The position numbers and the translations under genes are program-made. Shown piece after piece: positions 26,179-34,697 of a stretch of 64,000 bases of DNA. The stretch is from contig WALW01000027.1 of assembly GCA_015522635.1 (NCBI GenBank), forward strand, positions 151,108 to 215,107, written 5' to 3'. The DNA comes from Candidatus Tiamatella incendiivivens. Lineage in GTDB: Archaea > Thermoproteota > Thermoprotei_A > Sulfolobales > Acidilobaceae. The notes under the pieces were generated by a model that was given only the letters and a program-made list of their open reading frames with translations, had not been told where the DNA came from and did not search any database. Position 1 is the first letter of the stretch, and every line of letters starts with the position of its first letter.

Positions 26179-26937
26179 TTACTTGGTGTCAATAGGTGAG
26201 AGAACCAGCCATAAACTACTCTCAACTGTATTCGGCACATTCTCCGTCTTTACTATGAAGATCCTAACTATAATTATACTGTTCCCCTTAAGCTCTATTG
26301 CCTCCGAGCTACATATTACCTTATCTTTGTACACGACTCCAGGGTAGCTCGTGAACCATAACACTTTTGTTGTGTTATCACTACTTATGCGAAACCACTG
26401 TGCTGGACCGAAACTACCAGTAATGGTGATATTCTCTAAAGGAGAGATGTGAGTGACCACAATGCCTCCTAGTTTTAGTTGCCTTGCAAACCAGTAATTA
26501 CCGTTAGAGGATATATAAGCTAATAAGCCGTAGTGATAAAGACCTCCAGAAACCGAAATATGGTTAATGTTAGCTGTTTCGCCATTAATGAGCCGAACCT
26601 TATAGCTACCTATAGGTATCTGGATAAGGGTAGCATTTACAACCTTCCCATGCAGAATTAATGTTCTACAAAAACCGTCTATAATATTTGCTTCTTTATG
26701 CTCTAGGTAAAATCTTGATGTATTAGCGAGAAAGGCTTTAACAAGGCTGGGAACGTTAACCAAGCCAGAACCTTGGCCAGGTACATGAGAAGCCGGGGGT
26801 GTGCTAGAAGTAGCTGATTTTGAAGGAGTTTTCACCGTATAGAAGTTATTAATAAATATTATTCCCATGAATAGTAAAATAACAATAATAGCAATATAGT
26901 ATATCATTCTCTTATTTTTCTGTACACCTATTACCAT
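26179..26937 (-). CDS. Membrane-anchored extracellular protein, unknown function
   Basis: A 252-residue protein with one N-terminal transmembrane helix (about residues 11-30, YYIAIIVILLFMGIIFI) after a short basic cytoplasmic end, then a Ser/Thr/Pro-rich linker (35-57) and a beta-rich domain with several N-glycosylation-type NxT/S sites. This topology places the domain outside the cell. It overlaps the upstream gene by seven bases, so the two are probably translated together. I do not recognise a family. Confidence 0.6.
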   Translation of the reverse strand: MVIGVQKNKRMIYYIAIIVILLFMGIIFINNFYTVKTPSKSATSSTPPASHVPGQGSGLVNVPSLVKAFLANTSRFYLEHKEANIIDGFCRTLILHGKVVNATLIQIPIGSYKVRLINGETANINHISVSGGLYHYGLLAYISSNGNYWFARQLKLGGIVVTHISPLENITITGSFGPAQWFRISSDNTTKVLWFTSYPGVVYKDKVICSSEAIELKGNSIIIVRIFIVKTENVPNTVESSLWLVLSPIDTK

Positions 26938-27683
26938 AATTGTGCCTCTTTTTTATAATGAGTGCCTCCTATATCATAGCCTATATAGAATTTCCCTGGA
27001 GACAATAGTTTTATTTGAATACGCTCTTCTATATCTTTTTCATTTTCTTTAAAGTCTGCATATACTTTTCCATGCGGCCACCTTTCCGAAACCCAAGGCT
27101 CTAGCAGCCAATTAGTTGTCTCTATTTTAAATGCATTGTTATTCCCTACCTTTATTAGATCACTAGTATCAGTTGTATCGGATTCCATCATTCCCCCAAC
27201 AGGCGTAGATGGCTTACTACTATCGTTTAACGTATAAATATTATACAATATATTAGTACTATAATCAACAAAATACAGAAATACTCTGTAACCACTGCCT
27301 TGCTTAGGTATGAATCTGATCCCCAGTTCATATACATGATTATGTTGCGGCTTGAAGATCTTATCATCAACCTTAAATGGGGGACATCCGCAATCGCATG
27401 GTAAATTTGGGTGAGGGCCACCATTTTCCCGGCTACAAGACCCAGCAGAAATACGCCATCCCCATTCTGCATGATAGCCTAGAGAAGTTTGGTAGAAATA
27501 CTCATCTGACGATACTGAGGCCCAAACGACTACTAAATGATCAAGCTTAGGAAGCACTAGAGGAGTTCTAACTACAATAAATCCTCCGTAAATATCAATA
27601 CCATATTTCCTAGGATCAGGGCTTCTCACACCATAAGTCCAAGGACAATCACTTGCACTGTGTGTTTTTTCTATAGAATACAA
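26931..27683 (-). CDS. Cysteine-containing beta-rich protein of unknown function
   Basis: A 250-residue protein starting at TTG 27683, five or six bases after a good GAGGTG. The middle carries a compact cluster (SCSRENGG...NLPCDCGCPPF, about residues 80-102) suited to disulfides or metal binding, within aromatic, strand-rich sequence. No signal peptide or transmembrane helix is visible at its N-terminus, which is odd beside the membrane-anchored partner gene it overlaps. It lies in the suspected integrated element. I do not recognise a family. Confidence 0.55.
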   Translation of the reverse strand: MYSIEKTHSASDCPWTYGVRSPDPRKYGIDIYGGFIVVRTPLVLPKLDHLVVVWASVSSDEYFYQTSLGYHAEWGWRISAGSCSRENGGPHPNLPCDCGCPPFKVDDKIFKPQHNHVYELGIRFIPKQGSGYRVFLYFVDYSTNILYNIYTLNDSSKPSTPVGGMMESDTTDTSDLIKVGNNNAFKIETTNWLLEPWVSERWPHGKVYADFKENEKDIEERIQIKLLSPGKFYIGYDIGGTHYKKEAQLW

Positions 27684-28337
27684 AAAACACCTCTTAAATA
27701 AGCATGCTAGTAGAGCATTAATAAACCTTTGTATAACTAGTCATTTTTAGTGTACAATGATTGGTCATGTAACTATTTATATAATAATATGATTGTAGCT
27801 GTAAGTTAATTTATACAGGCCAATAACTTAGCTCATAAAAACTAGATAGCTATAAAAATGGAAAATTATTTAATAATTTTGCGTTACTTTACTCTACTGT
27901 TATGTCTTTTCTTTCCTCTCATACTCCGTGAAGATTGAAGTATACTAGGGCGTATATAATGCCGCTTTTCTCTAGTTTGACCTTTATGGCTATTTCTGGC
28001 TCTGAGTAGACTGGATCGAGCTCGATGCTAGCGATTCTTATTGAGTTAAATTCCCTGCTCTCCTCGTAGAATCATAGTTCTATTTTTCTTATCAAATACT
28101 GGGGCTCGTTGGGGTGCGGGCCTGCTTTGTTTCCAAAAGATTAACATTTCTTTACCTTGTCTGATGCTTCTAGTTTTGGAGTGTGGATTTCGGTCTTGGT
28201 TGCTACTAGACCTTCTATTATCTCCTGCTTGTTTCCTCATTGCTGAATATGCATTTGCTCCAAAACGAATATCAGTTGGGATATCAAATAATGATATTAA
28301 ACACCATCACATATGCATAACAAGGGGTTCCAGTGCA
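27684..28337. other. AT-rich gap with gene debris
   Basis: A 650-base stretch between the unknown protein gene and relE. The first 200 bases are very AT-rich and hold the promoter region for the minus-strand gene at 27683. The remainder contains a broken minus-strand frame (27919-28071) and short open frames in several phases that do not look like proteins. This is the pattern of a decaying accessory gene. Confidence 0.55.
27919..28071 (-). pseudogene. C-terminal fragment of a decayed gene
   Basis: Minus-strand codons from 28071 read about 50 residues (EESREFNSIRIASIELDP... to ...IYALVYFNLHGV, then stop) with protein-like composition, but a stop stands directly upstream and no start codon precedes it. 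Upstream coding-like sequence continues in another frame, suggesting a frameshift. The family is not recognised. Confidence 0.35.
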
Positions 28338-28604
28338 TTATTTCTTATATGCTTTCTTTCGGAGGATTATTGCATATACTGTTATTGTGTTGGGTTTTTC
28401 TAGTTCAAATAAAACTCTATACTCTCCTATTCGAATTCTATAATGATTCCTGTAGCCACGCAGTTTCTTAATGTCTAGTCTTCCCGTGAAGCCGTAGTCT
28501 TGAAGTGTAACTAGCGCTTCAAGGATCCTATTTCTAATAGGCTCGTCGAGCTCCCTGAGATGCTTCAAGGCCTTCTTGGTGAGGTTAACAGTGTATCTCG
28601 TCAC
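28338..28604 (-). CDS. relE: RelE/ParE-family toxin
   Basis: An 88-residue mRNA-interferase-type toxin. YTVNLTKKALKHLRELDEPIRNRILEAL at the N-terminus, DIKKLRGYRNHYRIRIGEYRVLFEL in the middle and the IILRKKAYKK end are the standard RelE pattern, with basic residues (R, K and Y) at the positions that line the active site. It begins two bases after the antitoxin stop, so the pair is one operon. Confidence 0.88.
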   Translation of the reverse strand: MTRYTVNLTKKALKHLRELDEPIRNRILEALVTLQDYGFTGRLDIKKLRGYRNHYRIRIGEYRVLFELEKPNTITVYAIILRKKAYKK

Positions 28605-28606
28605 TT

Positions 28607-28813
28607 TTACTCCCTGAGGACGTCATTTAGGCTCACAAGTTCTATTTTCCCCTTCTTTTTATCATCCTCATACTCTCTGATCGCGTCAACCTCGTCGGGC
28701 AAGGGTTCCTCGATACCTATAAGCCGTTCTTCCAACAAGGCCTCAATACGCTCTAGTATAGCCCTCAGCTCACGTAACTCGCTATATAACAGCTTTTCTT
28801 CTCCTACAGTCAT
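28607..28813 (-). CDS. relB: RelB-type antitoxin
   Basis: A 68-residue acidic protein immediately before relE. The N-terminal half is a coiled, leucine-rich helix (LRELRAILERIEALLEERL); the C-terminal half ends in KIELVSLNDVLRE, the short toxin-clamping segment typical of archaeal RelB partners (a 'SLxDVLxE' tail). It has no obvious DNA-binding domain of its own. Confidence 0.72.
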   Translation of the reverse strand: MTVGEEKLLYSELRELRAILERIEALLEERLIGIEEPLPDEVDAIREYEDDKKKGKIELVSLNDVLRE

Positions 28814-28912
28814 TAACAGCCTCCCCCTACAAGAATAGCTTGCATGAAGCCCTTAATTTTTATCGCCTTGAATAACTGTCGAATAAGGACTATGAGAATT
28901 AAATTGTACCAG

Positions 28913-28990
28913 TGGTGGGCCCGCGGGGATTTGAACCCCGGACCTCCGCCGTGTGAGGGCGGCGTCCTAACCAGGCTAGACGACGGGCCC
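28913..28990 (-). tRNA. tRNA-Val (anticodon CAC)
   Basis: The minus strand folds into a full cloverleaf: acceptor GGGCCCG/CGGGCCC, D-arm with GTCTAGCCTGG, anticodon stem CCGCC/GGCGG with loop CTCACAC (anticodon CAC), variable AGGTC, and T-arm CGGGG-TTCAAAT-CCCCG. The 3' CCA is encoded. There is no intron. Its 3' part is partly duplicated at 25787. Confidence 0.97.
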
Positions 28991-29035
28991 TACCGGGGTG
29001 TTTCTCTTAATCGATTTGTTCTAAATAAATAAGTG

Positions 29036-29782
29036 TTAAATTTGTTGTTTAGATAGAAATTTCCGAGCTTTTTCTATAAGTTCAGGTGTTTCAGCTAATC
29101 TTGCTAGTTGAGTTATTTTATCTAGATTCTCTTTTAGGTGCATTCTCCTGTATCCAAGATATAGTTTTGTTGCTAGAGGATTCTTAGAGGCTGTTTCAAG
29201 TGTTTCAGCTATATGCTTAACAGCACCATCTAACGTATCGTAAATACCAGCGATTAACCCCATTTTTTCAGCTTCTTTTACTGTCAACTTATCACTTGTT
29301 AATGCAGCATGCAGTAATTTGTGATGCGGTGTTGATTGGAGCCTAGCTGCTAGCATTGGAGCCATTAGCCCCCACTTAATCTCAGGCCAGGATATAAATG
29401 CTGTCGGGCTCGAGAAAGTAATATCTGCTGCTAATGCTATTTCTGCGCCCCCTGCTATTGCTGGGCCGTTTAGGTATACTATAACAGGTTTAGAGCAGTT
29501 TATCATAGCTTCGAGTAGGTTACCCAGCGCATCAAAAGGCTTCCTCGCCTCGCTAGGTGTTTCGGATCTAGCTACCTCTTCCAGATCTATTCCTGAGGAA
29601 AACAGTCTTCCTTTACCTGTTATCATTACTGCCTTTACGCTAGAGTCTTGGCAGGCGTTTTTGATTTTTTCTGCTAGATTGTTTAGTGTCATAGTGTCTA
29701 GACTGTTTAACTTTTCTTGACGGATTATGATTATAATCTTTATTCCATATCGGTTTTCAACTATTAATGACATTATTCTCAT
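29036..29782 (-). CDS. Enoyl-CoA hydratase/isomerase family protein
   Basis: A 248-residue crotonase-fold protein. The acyl-CoA/oxyanion motifs are present: GKGRLFSSGIDLEEVARSE near residue 55 and PVIVYLNGPAIAGGAEIALAADITFSSPTAFISWPEIKWGL from about 98 to 138. The catalytic glutamate positions differ between family members; here AGGAEIALAAD keeps one Glu and ISWPEIKWG supplies the second. It hydrates or isomerises an unsaturated acyl-CoA; the exact substrate is unknown. An acyl-CoA dehydrogenase is encoded at 61647. Confidence 0.85.
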   Translation of the reverse strand: MRIMSLIVENRYGIKIIIIIRQEKLNSLDTMTLNNLAEKIKNACQDSSVKAVMITGKGRLFSSGIDLEEVARSETPSEARKPFDALGNLLEAMINCSKPVIVYLNGPAIAGGAEIALAADITFSSPTAFISWPEIKWGLMAPMLAARLQSTPHHKLLHAALTSDKLTVKEAEKMGLIAGIYDTLDGAVKHIAETLETASKNPLATKLYLGYRRMHLKENLDKITQLARLAETPELIEKARKFLSKQQI

Positions 29783-29845
29783 CCCACAGGAAACTTAATG
29801 GGTGATTGGGGGTGTTAGGAGCCCGTTATTCCCCCTGTTTGGGTG

Positions 29846-30000
29846 TGGTGGGCCCGGGGGGACTCGAACCCCTGACCTACGGGTCTCTCCGAGCTTAGCT
29901 CCAGTAACAGTTCATCCCCACATTTAGGGGTCATAAGACCCGTATTCCATTCGTCGGGTCTGGAGCCAGGGATTACTGGAGCATCGGCCCCCGTCCGCCC
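29846..30000 (-). tRNA. tRNA-like gene with CCA end and unresolved 5' half
   Basis: The minus-strand 3' end is a clear tRNA 3' half: CCCGT (39-43), AGGTC, T-arm AGGGG-TTCGAGT-CCCCC, acceptor strand CGGGCCC, A73 and CCA. The roughly 115 bases upstream do not give a normal D-arm or a full acceptor partner; the best is GGGCC near 29990. Instead they form a 10-bp stem (GCTCCAGTAA with TTACTGGAGC), a CCCC/GGGG hairpin and an ACGGGTCT/AGACCCGT helix that could be an anticodon stem around TCTTA. It may be a multiply interrupted pre-tRNA (Lys-CTT is one reading) or a novel tRNA-like RNA. A box A-like CTTAAAA lies near 30030. Confidence 0.6.
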
Positions 30001-30105
30001 CTAGTTTTCAATGAATTATCTTTCTAGGGTTTTAAGGGTTAACTCAAACTGGGGCTGAAGTTAGGAGTAAAAGGTTTGCGTGCCGGGTCCCCTCTCCACA
30101 AGTTA

Positions 30106-30181
30106 TGGCGCCGGGGAGGGGACTCGAACCCCCGACCATCGGGTTAACAGCCCGACGCTCTACCAGCTGAGCTACCCCGGC
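30106..30181 (-). tRNA. tRNA-Asn (anticodon GTT)
   Basis: The minus strand gives acceptor GCCGGGG, D-arm GCTC-AGCTGGTA-GAGC, anticodon stem TCGGG/CCCGA with loop CTGTTAA, variable TGGTC, T-arm GGGGG-TTCGAGT-CCCCT, then CCCGGC-G-CCA. Acceptor pairing has one mismatch-tolerant position. CCA is encoded and there is no intron. Confidence 0.95.
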
Positions 30182-30237
30182 TTGACCCACGTTTGCTGTG
30201 GGCAAGAATTATGTATAGATTGGTTGGTTTATAGGTT

Positions 30238-31971
30238 TTATCCCGCGACCTTATACCCTTTGAGGACTGGAGGTCTTTTCAGCCTAGCCTTCTTCCTTGC
30301 CTTTTCAAGCATTTGACCAGCATTTTCAAGAAAGTCCTCACGGAGTTTCTTGAAAAGAGGCTCTGGTCTAGGTATCTCAACACATTTATCTAGTGTTTTA
30401 TTGATGTAGCTCCATCTTGCTTTGCTTATTCCTTGTTTTTGTCCCAGCATAATCCATAGCTTGGTAGACGCATTTGGTATGATAGGCCAGGATGTGAGGG
30501 CTATTAGATATAAAATATTTGCTTCTGTCCATAGAATGCCTGTAGCTTTGTCACGGTTTGTTTTTATATACTTCCACGGCTCGGAGGCATTTAGATACTG
30601 GTTTCCTAGTCTAGCTATTTCTAATATTCCCTCAGTTGCTGCCCTGATTTTCACTTCCTCGTAGCTATGGACAACATTCCAAGCTTTTCCTCGGGCATTT
30701 GCCAATACCTCAGCTTCTTCATCTTCTATCAGAGGATTGCACGGTGTTTTCCTATCAAGCTTCCTGTATATTAATGTGAGAACTCTGTGGGCAAGGTTTC
30801 CTATGGTATCGTTTAATTCAGTATTTACTATGCGGTAGAATTCTTTCCATGAGAAGTTCATATCCCTCTGCTCTGGCCTAATCCTAGCCAATACCCACCT
30901 CCAATAATCCGACGGGGCAATTTCAAGCGCCTCATCTGCCCATATGCCTATTCCACGGGATTTACTGAATTGCTCTCCTTTGAAGGTAAGGTATTCTGTG
31001 GCTGATATTATATAGGGTAAAACGTAAGGATCACCTGAAGCCATTAACATTGCTGGGAAAATTATTGAGTGAAATGGGATATTGTCCTTACCTATAAAGA
31101 AATAGGTTCTTGTTTCCTGGTTGAACCACCATTTCTTCCATTCTTCAGGATTTCCTGTTTTCATTATTAAGTATTCTTTTGTAGCGGAAACGTATCCTAG
31201 AAGTGCATCAAACCATACATATACAGTTTTACCTTCCGCTCCAGGGAAAGATGCCGGTATACCCCATTTTATATCCCTCGTAACTGCTCTTGGTTTAAGC
31301 CCTGTTTCGAGCCATGAGAGACTGTATTTCTTAATGTTTTCCGGCATGTGCTTGTGGTTTGCCAACCATTCCTTAAGCCGATTCTGTAGTTTTCTAAGAT
31401 CTATGAACCAATGTTTGGTTTCTTTGAATATAGGTGTTACACCGCATAAAACACAGTGGGGGTTTATGAGTTCGGTTGGGTGTAGAAGTCTACCACAATT
31501 ATCGCATTGATCCCCCCTTGCCTTTTCATATCCACAATATGGACAAGTTCCTTCAACGTATCTGTCTGGAAGAAACATTTTGTCATTAGGACAATATGGA
31601 AGTATATCTGTTTGCTCAAATATATAGCTATTGTCGTATATTTTCCTAAGCATTTCCCTGACAAATTCTTTATGGATCTCGCTTTCAGTTCGGCTGTAGA
31701 GAGAGAAGTTGATGTTAAATTCATTAAACAATTTAAGGTCGTAATCGTGGACCTGATCTGTAAGTACCCGAGGCTCGATACCTCTTTTCCTGGCTTCAAG
31801 CTCTATAGGGGTACCATGCTCATCGCTTCCTGTTACATATATAACCTCATGTCCAGATAGCTTCATTGCTCTAGCGAAAAAGTCCGCGCTTAGCAAACTA
31901 CCTATAAGTGTACCTAAGTGAGGCACATTGTTTACATAAGGCCATGCCGATGTTACTATAATCTTAGCCAT
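30238..31971 (-). CDS. metG: Methionyl-tRNA synthetase
   Basis: A 577-residue class I synthetase. The HIGH-like motif is VNNVPHLGTLIG near residue 13; the CP domain carries two zinc knuckles (CPYCGYEKARGDQCDNC and CVLCG, about 138-180); the KMSKS-like motif is EQFSKSRG near 336. An anticodon-binding helical bundle follows. The C-terminal dimerisation (tRNA-binding, EMAP-like) domain of some MetGs is absent, giving the short archaeal form. It reads toward a cluster of tRNA genes. Confidence 0.96.
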   Translation of the reverse strand: MAKIIVTSAWPYVNNVPHLGTLIGSLLSADFFARAMKLSGHEVIYVTGSDEHGTPIELEARKRGIEPRVLTDQVHDYDLKLFNEFNINFSLYSRTESEIHKEFVREMLRKIYDNSYIFEQTDILPYCPNDKMFLPDRYVEGTCPYCGYEKARGDQCDNCGRLLHPTELINPHCVLCGVTPIFKETKHWFIDLRKLQNRLKEWLANHKHMPENIKKYSLSWLETGLKPRAVTRDIKWGIPASFPGAEGKTVYVWFDALLGYVSATKEYLIMKTGNPEEWKKWWFNQETRTYFFIGKDNIPFHSIIFPAMLMASGDPYVLPYIISATEYLTFKGEQFSKSRGIGIWADEALEIAPSDYWRWVLARIRPEQRDMNFSWKEFYRIVNTELNDTIGNLAHRVLTLIYRKLDRKTPCNPLIEDEEAEVLANARGKAWNVVHSYEEVKIRAATEGILEIARLGNQYLNASEPWKYIKTNRDKATGILWTEANILYLIALTSWPIIPNASTKLWIMLGQKQGISKARWSYINKTLDKCVEIPRPEPLFKKLREDFLENAGQMLEKARKKARLKRPPVLKGYKVAG

Positions 31972-32062
31972 AAGCTAACACCGTCCTTTTCATTAGCCCT
32001 AGCTTGTTCAATGAAAAATACTAGAGGGATAAAATTGTTATCCGAAGAATGTAAGAAGTAGT

Positions 32063-32184
32063 GCCCGGTCCCGGTTTAGGGCCCCTGCAGGTCCTCTCGG
32101 ACCCTACCGGGTACCCCAACGCGACAGGCTTAACTGCCGGGTTCGAGATGAGTCCGGGTGTTCCCCGATCGCTATGACCGGGCC
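32063..32184 (-). rRNA. rrf: 5S ribosomal RNA
   Basis: The minus strand starts GCCCGGTCATAGCGATCGGGG and includes the conserved ACACCCGGACTCATCTCGAAC loop-C region and CAGTTAAGCCTG, ending with GACCGGGC, which pairs with the 5' end to close helix I. Length is about 122 bases. It stands alone, more than 31 kb from the 23S gene at the window's right end, as is usual in crenarchaea. Exact ends are good to about two bases. Confidence 0.95.
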
Positions 32185-32245
32185 GGGCAAGTCATATACA
32201 TCGGTTTCTGAAAGATTATAAAGTTATCTCACATTGTAAGGGGGG

Positions 32246-32527
32246 TTACTGCTGTTTTATCTCGGTACTATAAATTGCTTTTATTATTTTGACACCATGC
32301 TCCCCGCAGGTTCCAAGGTTTTTCCCAATATAGTCGCCTTCCTGGAAGTCTCTCTTCTCCTCTTTACCGTCTTCACTACATTCTATCAAGGTAATAAGCT
32401 TTCTTGGGATTTCCTTTTTCCTTGACTGACTTGATTGTATAAAGAGGTAAATCGTTGAACCTATAAGTAGTAGGAGGAAAAGGAACTGCATATATGGATT
32501 ATTCTGCGTATTAAGCACTATTCCCAC
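32246..32527 (-). CDS. Small single-helix membrane protein
   Basis: A 93-residue protein with one transmembrane helix (about residues 14-30, FLFLLLLIGSTIYLFI) followed by a basic stretch and a small domain with two cysteines (LIECSEDGKEEKRDFQEGDY, LGTCGEHG). It abuts the DUF1512 gene directly and is presumably co-expressed with it. Function unknown. Confidence 0.65.
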   Translation of the reverse strand: MGIVLNTQNNPYMQFLFLLLLIGSTIYLFIQSSQSRKKEIPRKLITLIECSEDGKEEKRDFQEGDYIGKNLGTCGEHGVKIIKAIYSTEIKQQ

Positions 32528-33652
32528 CTACTGTGATACCCCCATACTGTTTCCTATGCCTGCCAGTAAAACAACATCACCATTCTGAGTCTCTTCTTTT
32601 AGAATGGTCTTTATCCTATTCAATGCTTCAACACCGCCTTTGTATATCTCTTCTCTCATGGCGTATATCGCCTCCTCCATTCCCATCTTTATTATAACTG
32701 TTCTAAGAGGTATTCCATATTTCGTTGCTACTCTTTCAATCCTGATTTTCTCAGGCCCTGGATCACCTATTGCTGCTCCGACACCTTCAGCTACAGAACC
32801 TGTGTCTTCTCCTTCTAGCTTTAATGCAGCATCAACCGTGATTAACAGTCTCGGTTTTCCCGTTTTGAATAGGTCTTTTTCTATTATCTCTTCTATAGCC
32901 ACCCCAGGTCTACCTACATTCGATTCTGGGCCACTAGCCTTTACTAGTATGATTTTACGGTTTTCGAATTCTACGAGCGAGGCTACAGTGTCTTCATCTA
33001 TGTTTATCCATTCAGGTGTTCCATTAAATCGAGCTATTCTGTGTGCTATTAAGGGGCCTATGGCGTCGCCTATGGGAGCTCCTTTTGCAAAATCGTCTAG
33101 TGCTTTTCGATAGCTTTCTGCTATCTTGAGTATTTGAGGTAGAATGAGTTTGAGCTGCATTAGTAGTATATAGTTGTTGGTTTTCTCGCTTGTTATTAAA
33201 TAGTGCCTCACGATCTTGTATATCATGTTTAGTGCATATGTGATTTCCAGAGAGGTTTCAATTTTATATCGAATGCTTTTATCCCTTTCCGGCATTTCCT
33301 TAAGTAGGAGTTCTTTTATATGGTTTCTTTCTGTCGTTAATATATGATCTAGTCTTCTAATAATGTCTGTCGGCTCTATATCTACTGGTGAAATTGTCAC
33401 ATAATCCTTTATTCTATCGACTATGGTTTTAGGCCTCTTGGCGCCATTCCGAACAAGCATGTCCCGGGTTTTCTCTTCAGCCTCAGTGTAGTATTTATAG
33501 AATATTCCGAGGGATGCTCTCACTTCCTTACCCCATAAATACATTTGGAACCTCTGGTTGGCCCCAACGAACAGTAATACGAATATAAGGAGGAATGCAA
33601 GCTGGCTTATAGCTGAAATCCAGTCGGCTAAGCTTGTTCCATCTGTTGTCAT
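32528..33652 (-). CDS. DUF1512-family membrane-associated protein
   Basis: About 374 residues. One N-terminal transmembrane helix (about residues 14-31) is followed by a long helical region and an alpha/beta domain containing GPLIAHRIARFNG, IILVKASGPESNVGRPGVAIEE and LLITVDAALKLEGEDTGSVAEGVGAAIGDPGPEK. These blocks match my memory of the archaeal DUF1512 family, of unknown function. ATG 33652 has GAGGTG ten bases upstream; a GTG at 33670 overlaps the map stop as GTGA. It forms an operon with map. Confidence 0.75.
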   Translation of the reverse strand: MTTDGTSLADWISAISQLAFLLIFVLLFVGANQRFQMYLWGKEVRASLGIFYKYYTEAEEKTRDMLVRNGAKRPKTIVDRIKDYVTISPVDIEPTDIIRRLDHILTTERNHIKELLLKEMPERDKSIRYKIETSLEITYALNMIYKIVRHYLITSEKTNNYILLMQLKLILPQILKIAESYRKALDDFAKGAPIGDAIGPLIAHRIARFNGTPEWINIDEDTVASLVEFENRKIILVKASGPESNVGRPGVAIEEIIEKDLFKTGKPRLLITVDAALKLEGEDTGSVAEGVGAAIGDPGPEKIRIERVATKYGIPLRTVIIKMGMEEAIYAMREEIYKGGVEALNRIKTILKEETQNGDVVLLAGIGNSMGVSQ

Positions 33653-33666
33653 TTGATAAGTGCACC

Positions 33667-34575
33667 TCACGCAGTGGTAACCATTTTACCATCTTTTGTA
33701 AGCAAGATAGTATGCTCGAATTGGGATACTAATCCTCTACCCACCTCAACCAGAATAGGGTAGACATAAAGGGTTTTAGTTTTTATTAAAACTCTCATAG
33801 CGTGTTCAACAGTCTTCTCTCCGAAAACAGGGACAAGCCATCTGGGTGTGAATGGAAGGGTTTTATATTCCTGTGAAATATAGTCGAAGACTTCTCGTGA
33901 TTCTCGATCCAGTTTACGTGGGTTCGTTTTTGCCAGTGAGTAAATATTAGCTATTTTCCCCTCTCTCGTTAAACCTTTCCCATTTGTTGCGAACGGTTCT
34001 ATGGCTATGGTCATGTCTTTATTTATTTTGAAGACAGCAAACCTGTCTCCATAGTTTGGGATAGAGAGACCAGCATGTATTCTATATCGGTCGATGCTAT
34101 GTCCTGTTAGGTTTCTTACCGGTTTAAACCCATAGTTCTTTATAACATGCTCTATAGCTAAGCCTATCTCAAACGCTTTCACGCCTGGTTTCAATGTTTT
34201 AATAGCTTTTTCAAGGGCCTCTTTAGAGGCTTCGAGGAGAAGAACGTGTTTATCTGATAAATCTATGGTTTTGGCAGTATCTGCTATATATCCATCTATA
34301 TGAACGCCGAGATCCACTTTTACAACAGCATCCGGTGGAATAATTGTGGTATCGTTATATAAAGGAGTGAAATGTGCTGCTACCTCGTTGATGGATATAT
34401 TACATGGAAACGCCAGTTTACCGCCCATGTCTATAATCTTTCTCTCAAGTTCTAAACAAACGTTTAATGCTTTCTCACCAGGTTTTACGATTTTGTCAGA
34501 GTACTCTCGTACTTCCCTCGCTATTTCCCCGGCTCTCAAGTATTTTTTTATCACTTCCTCTTCCAATTCACTCAA
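33667..34575 (-). CDS. map: Methionine aminopeptidase, type II
   Basis: A 302-residue enzyme that removes the initiator Met. Metal ligands are recognisable: VDLGVHIDGYIADTAKTI (two Asp, near residue 85), NLTGHSIDRYRIHAG (His, near 155), IEPFATNGKG (Glu, near 190) and the last Glu in SQFEHTILLT near 287. The insertion between the second and third ligands marks type II, as in other archaea and eukaryotes. Confidence 0.95.
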   Translation of the reverse strand: MSELEEEVIKKYLRAGEIAREVREYSDKIVKPGEKALNVCLELERKIIDMGGKLAFPCNISINEVAAHFTPLYNDTTIIPPDAVVKVDLGVHIDGYIADTAKTIDLSDKHVLLLEASKEALEKAIKTLKPGVKAFEIGLAIEHVIKNYGFKPVRNLTGHSIDRYRIHAGLSIPNYGDRFAVFKINKDMTIAIEPFATNGKGLTREGKIANIYSLAKTNPRKLDRESREVFDYISQEYKTLPFTPRWLVPVFGEKTVEHAMRVLIKTKTLYVYPILVEVGRGLVSQFEHTILLTKDGKMVTTA

Positions 34576-34697
34576 CGCTCATCAACCATTAGGCAAAATG
34601 ATGAGAGCCGGTCAGCATTAAATATTAGCTTTTTATTAGGGGGATAAACCTTATATGATGATGCATGTATGGAAGAAGGTTATGGGGGAGTAGTGGT

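Larger units (their letters stand above)
25787..28990. mobile_element. Probable decayed integrated element at tRNA-Val(CAC)
   Basis: About 3.1 kb bounded by an intact tRNA-Val on the right and a similar 3' tRNA half on the left in the same orientation, the geometry left by tRNA-targeting integrases. The interior is AT-rich and accessory: a DUF104-type antitoxin with a truncated toxin, two unknown proteins, a RelBE pair and gene debris. No integrase gene remains, and the two tRNA copies differ at three positions, so insertion is old or the left copy comes from a different tRNA. Confidence 0.5.

Noticed and set aside
28046..28403. Short open frames on both strands (64 and 79 codons) upstream of relE
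   Set aside because: Their translations are not protein-like and they cover the decayed region; kept only as gene debris.
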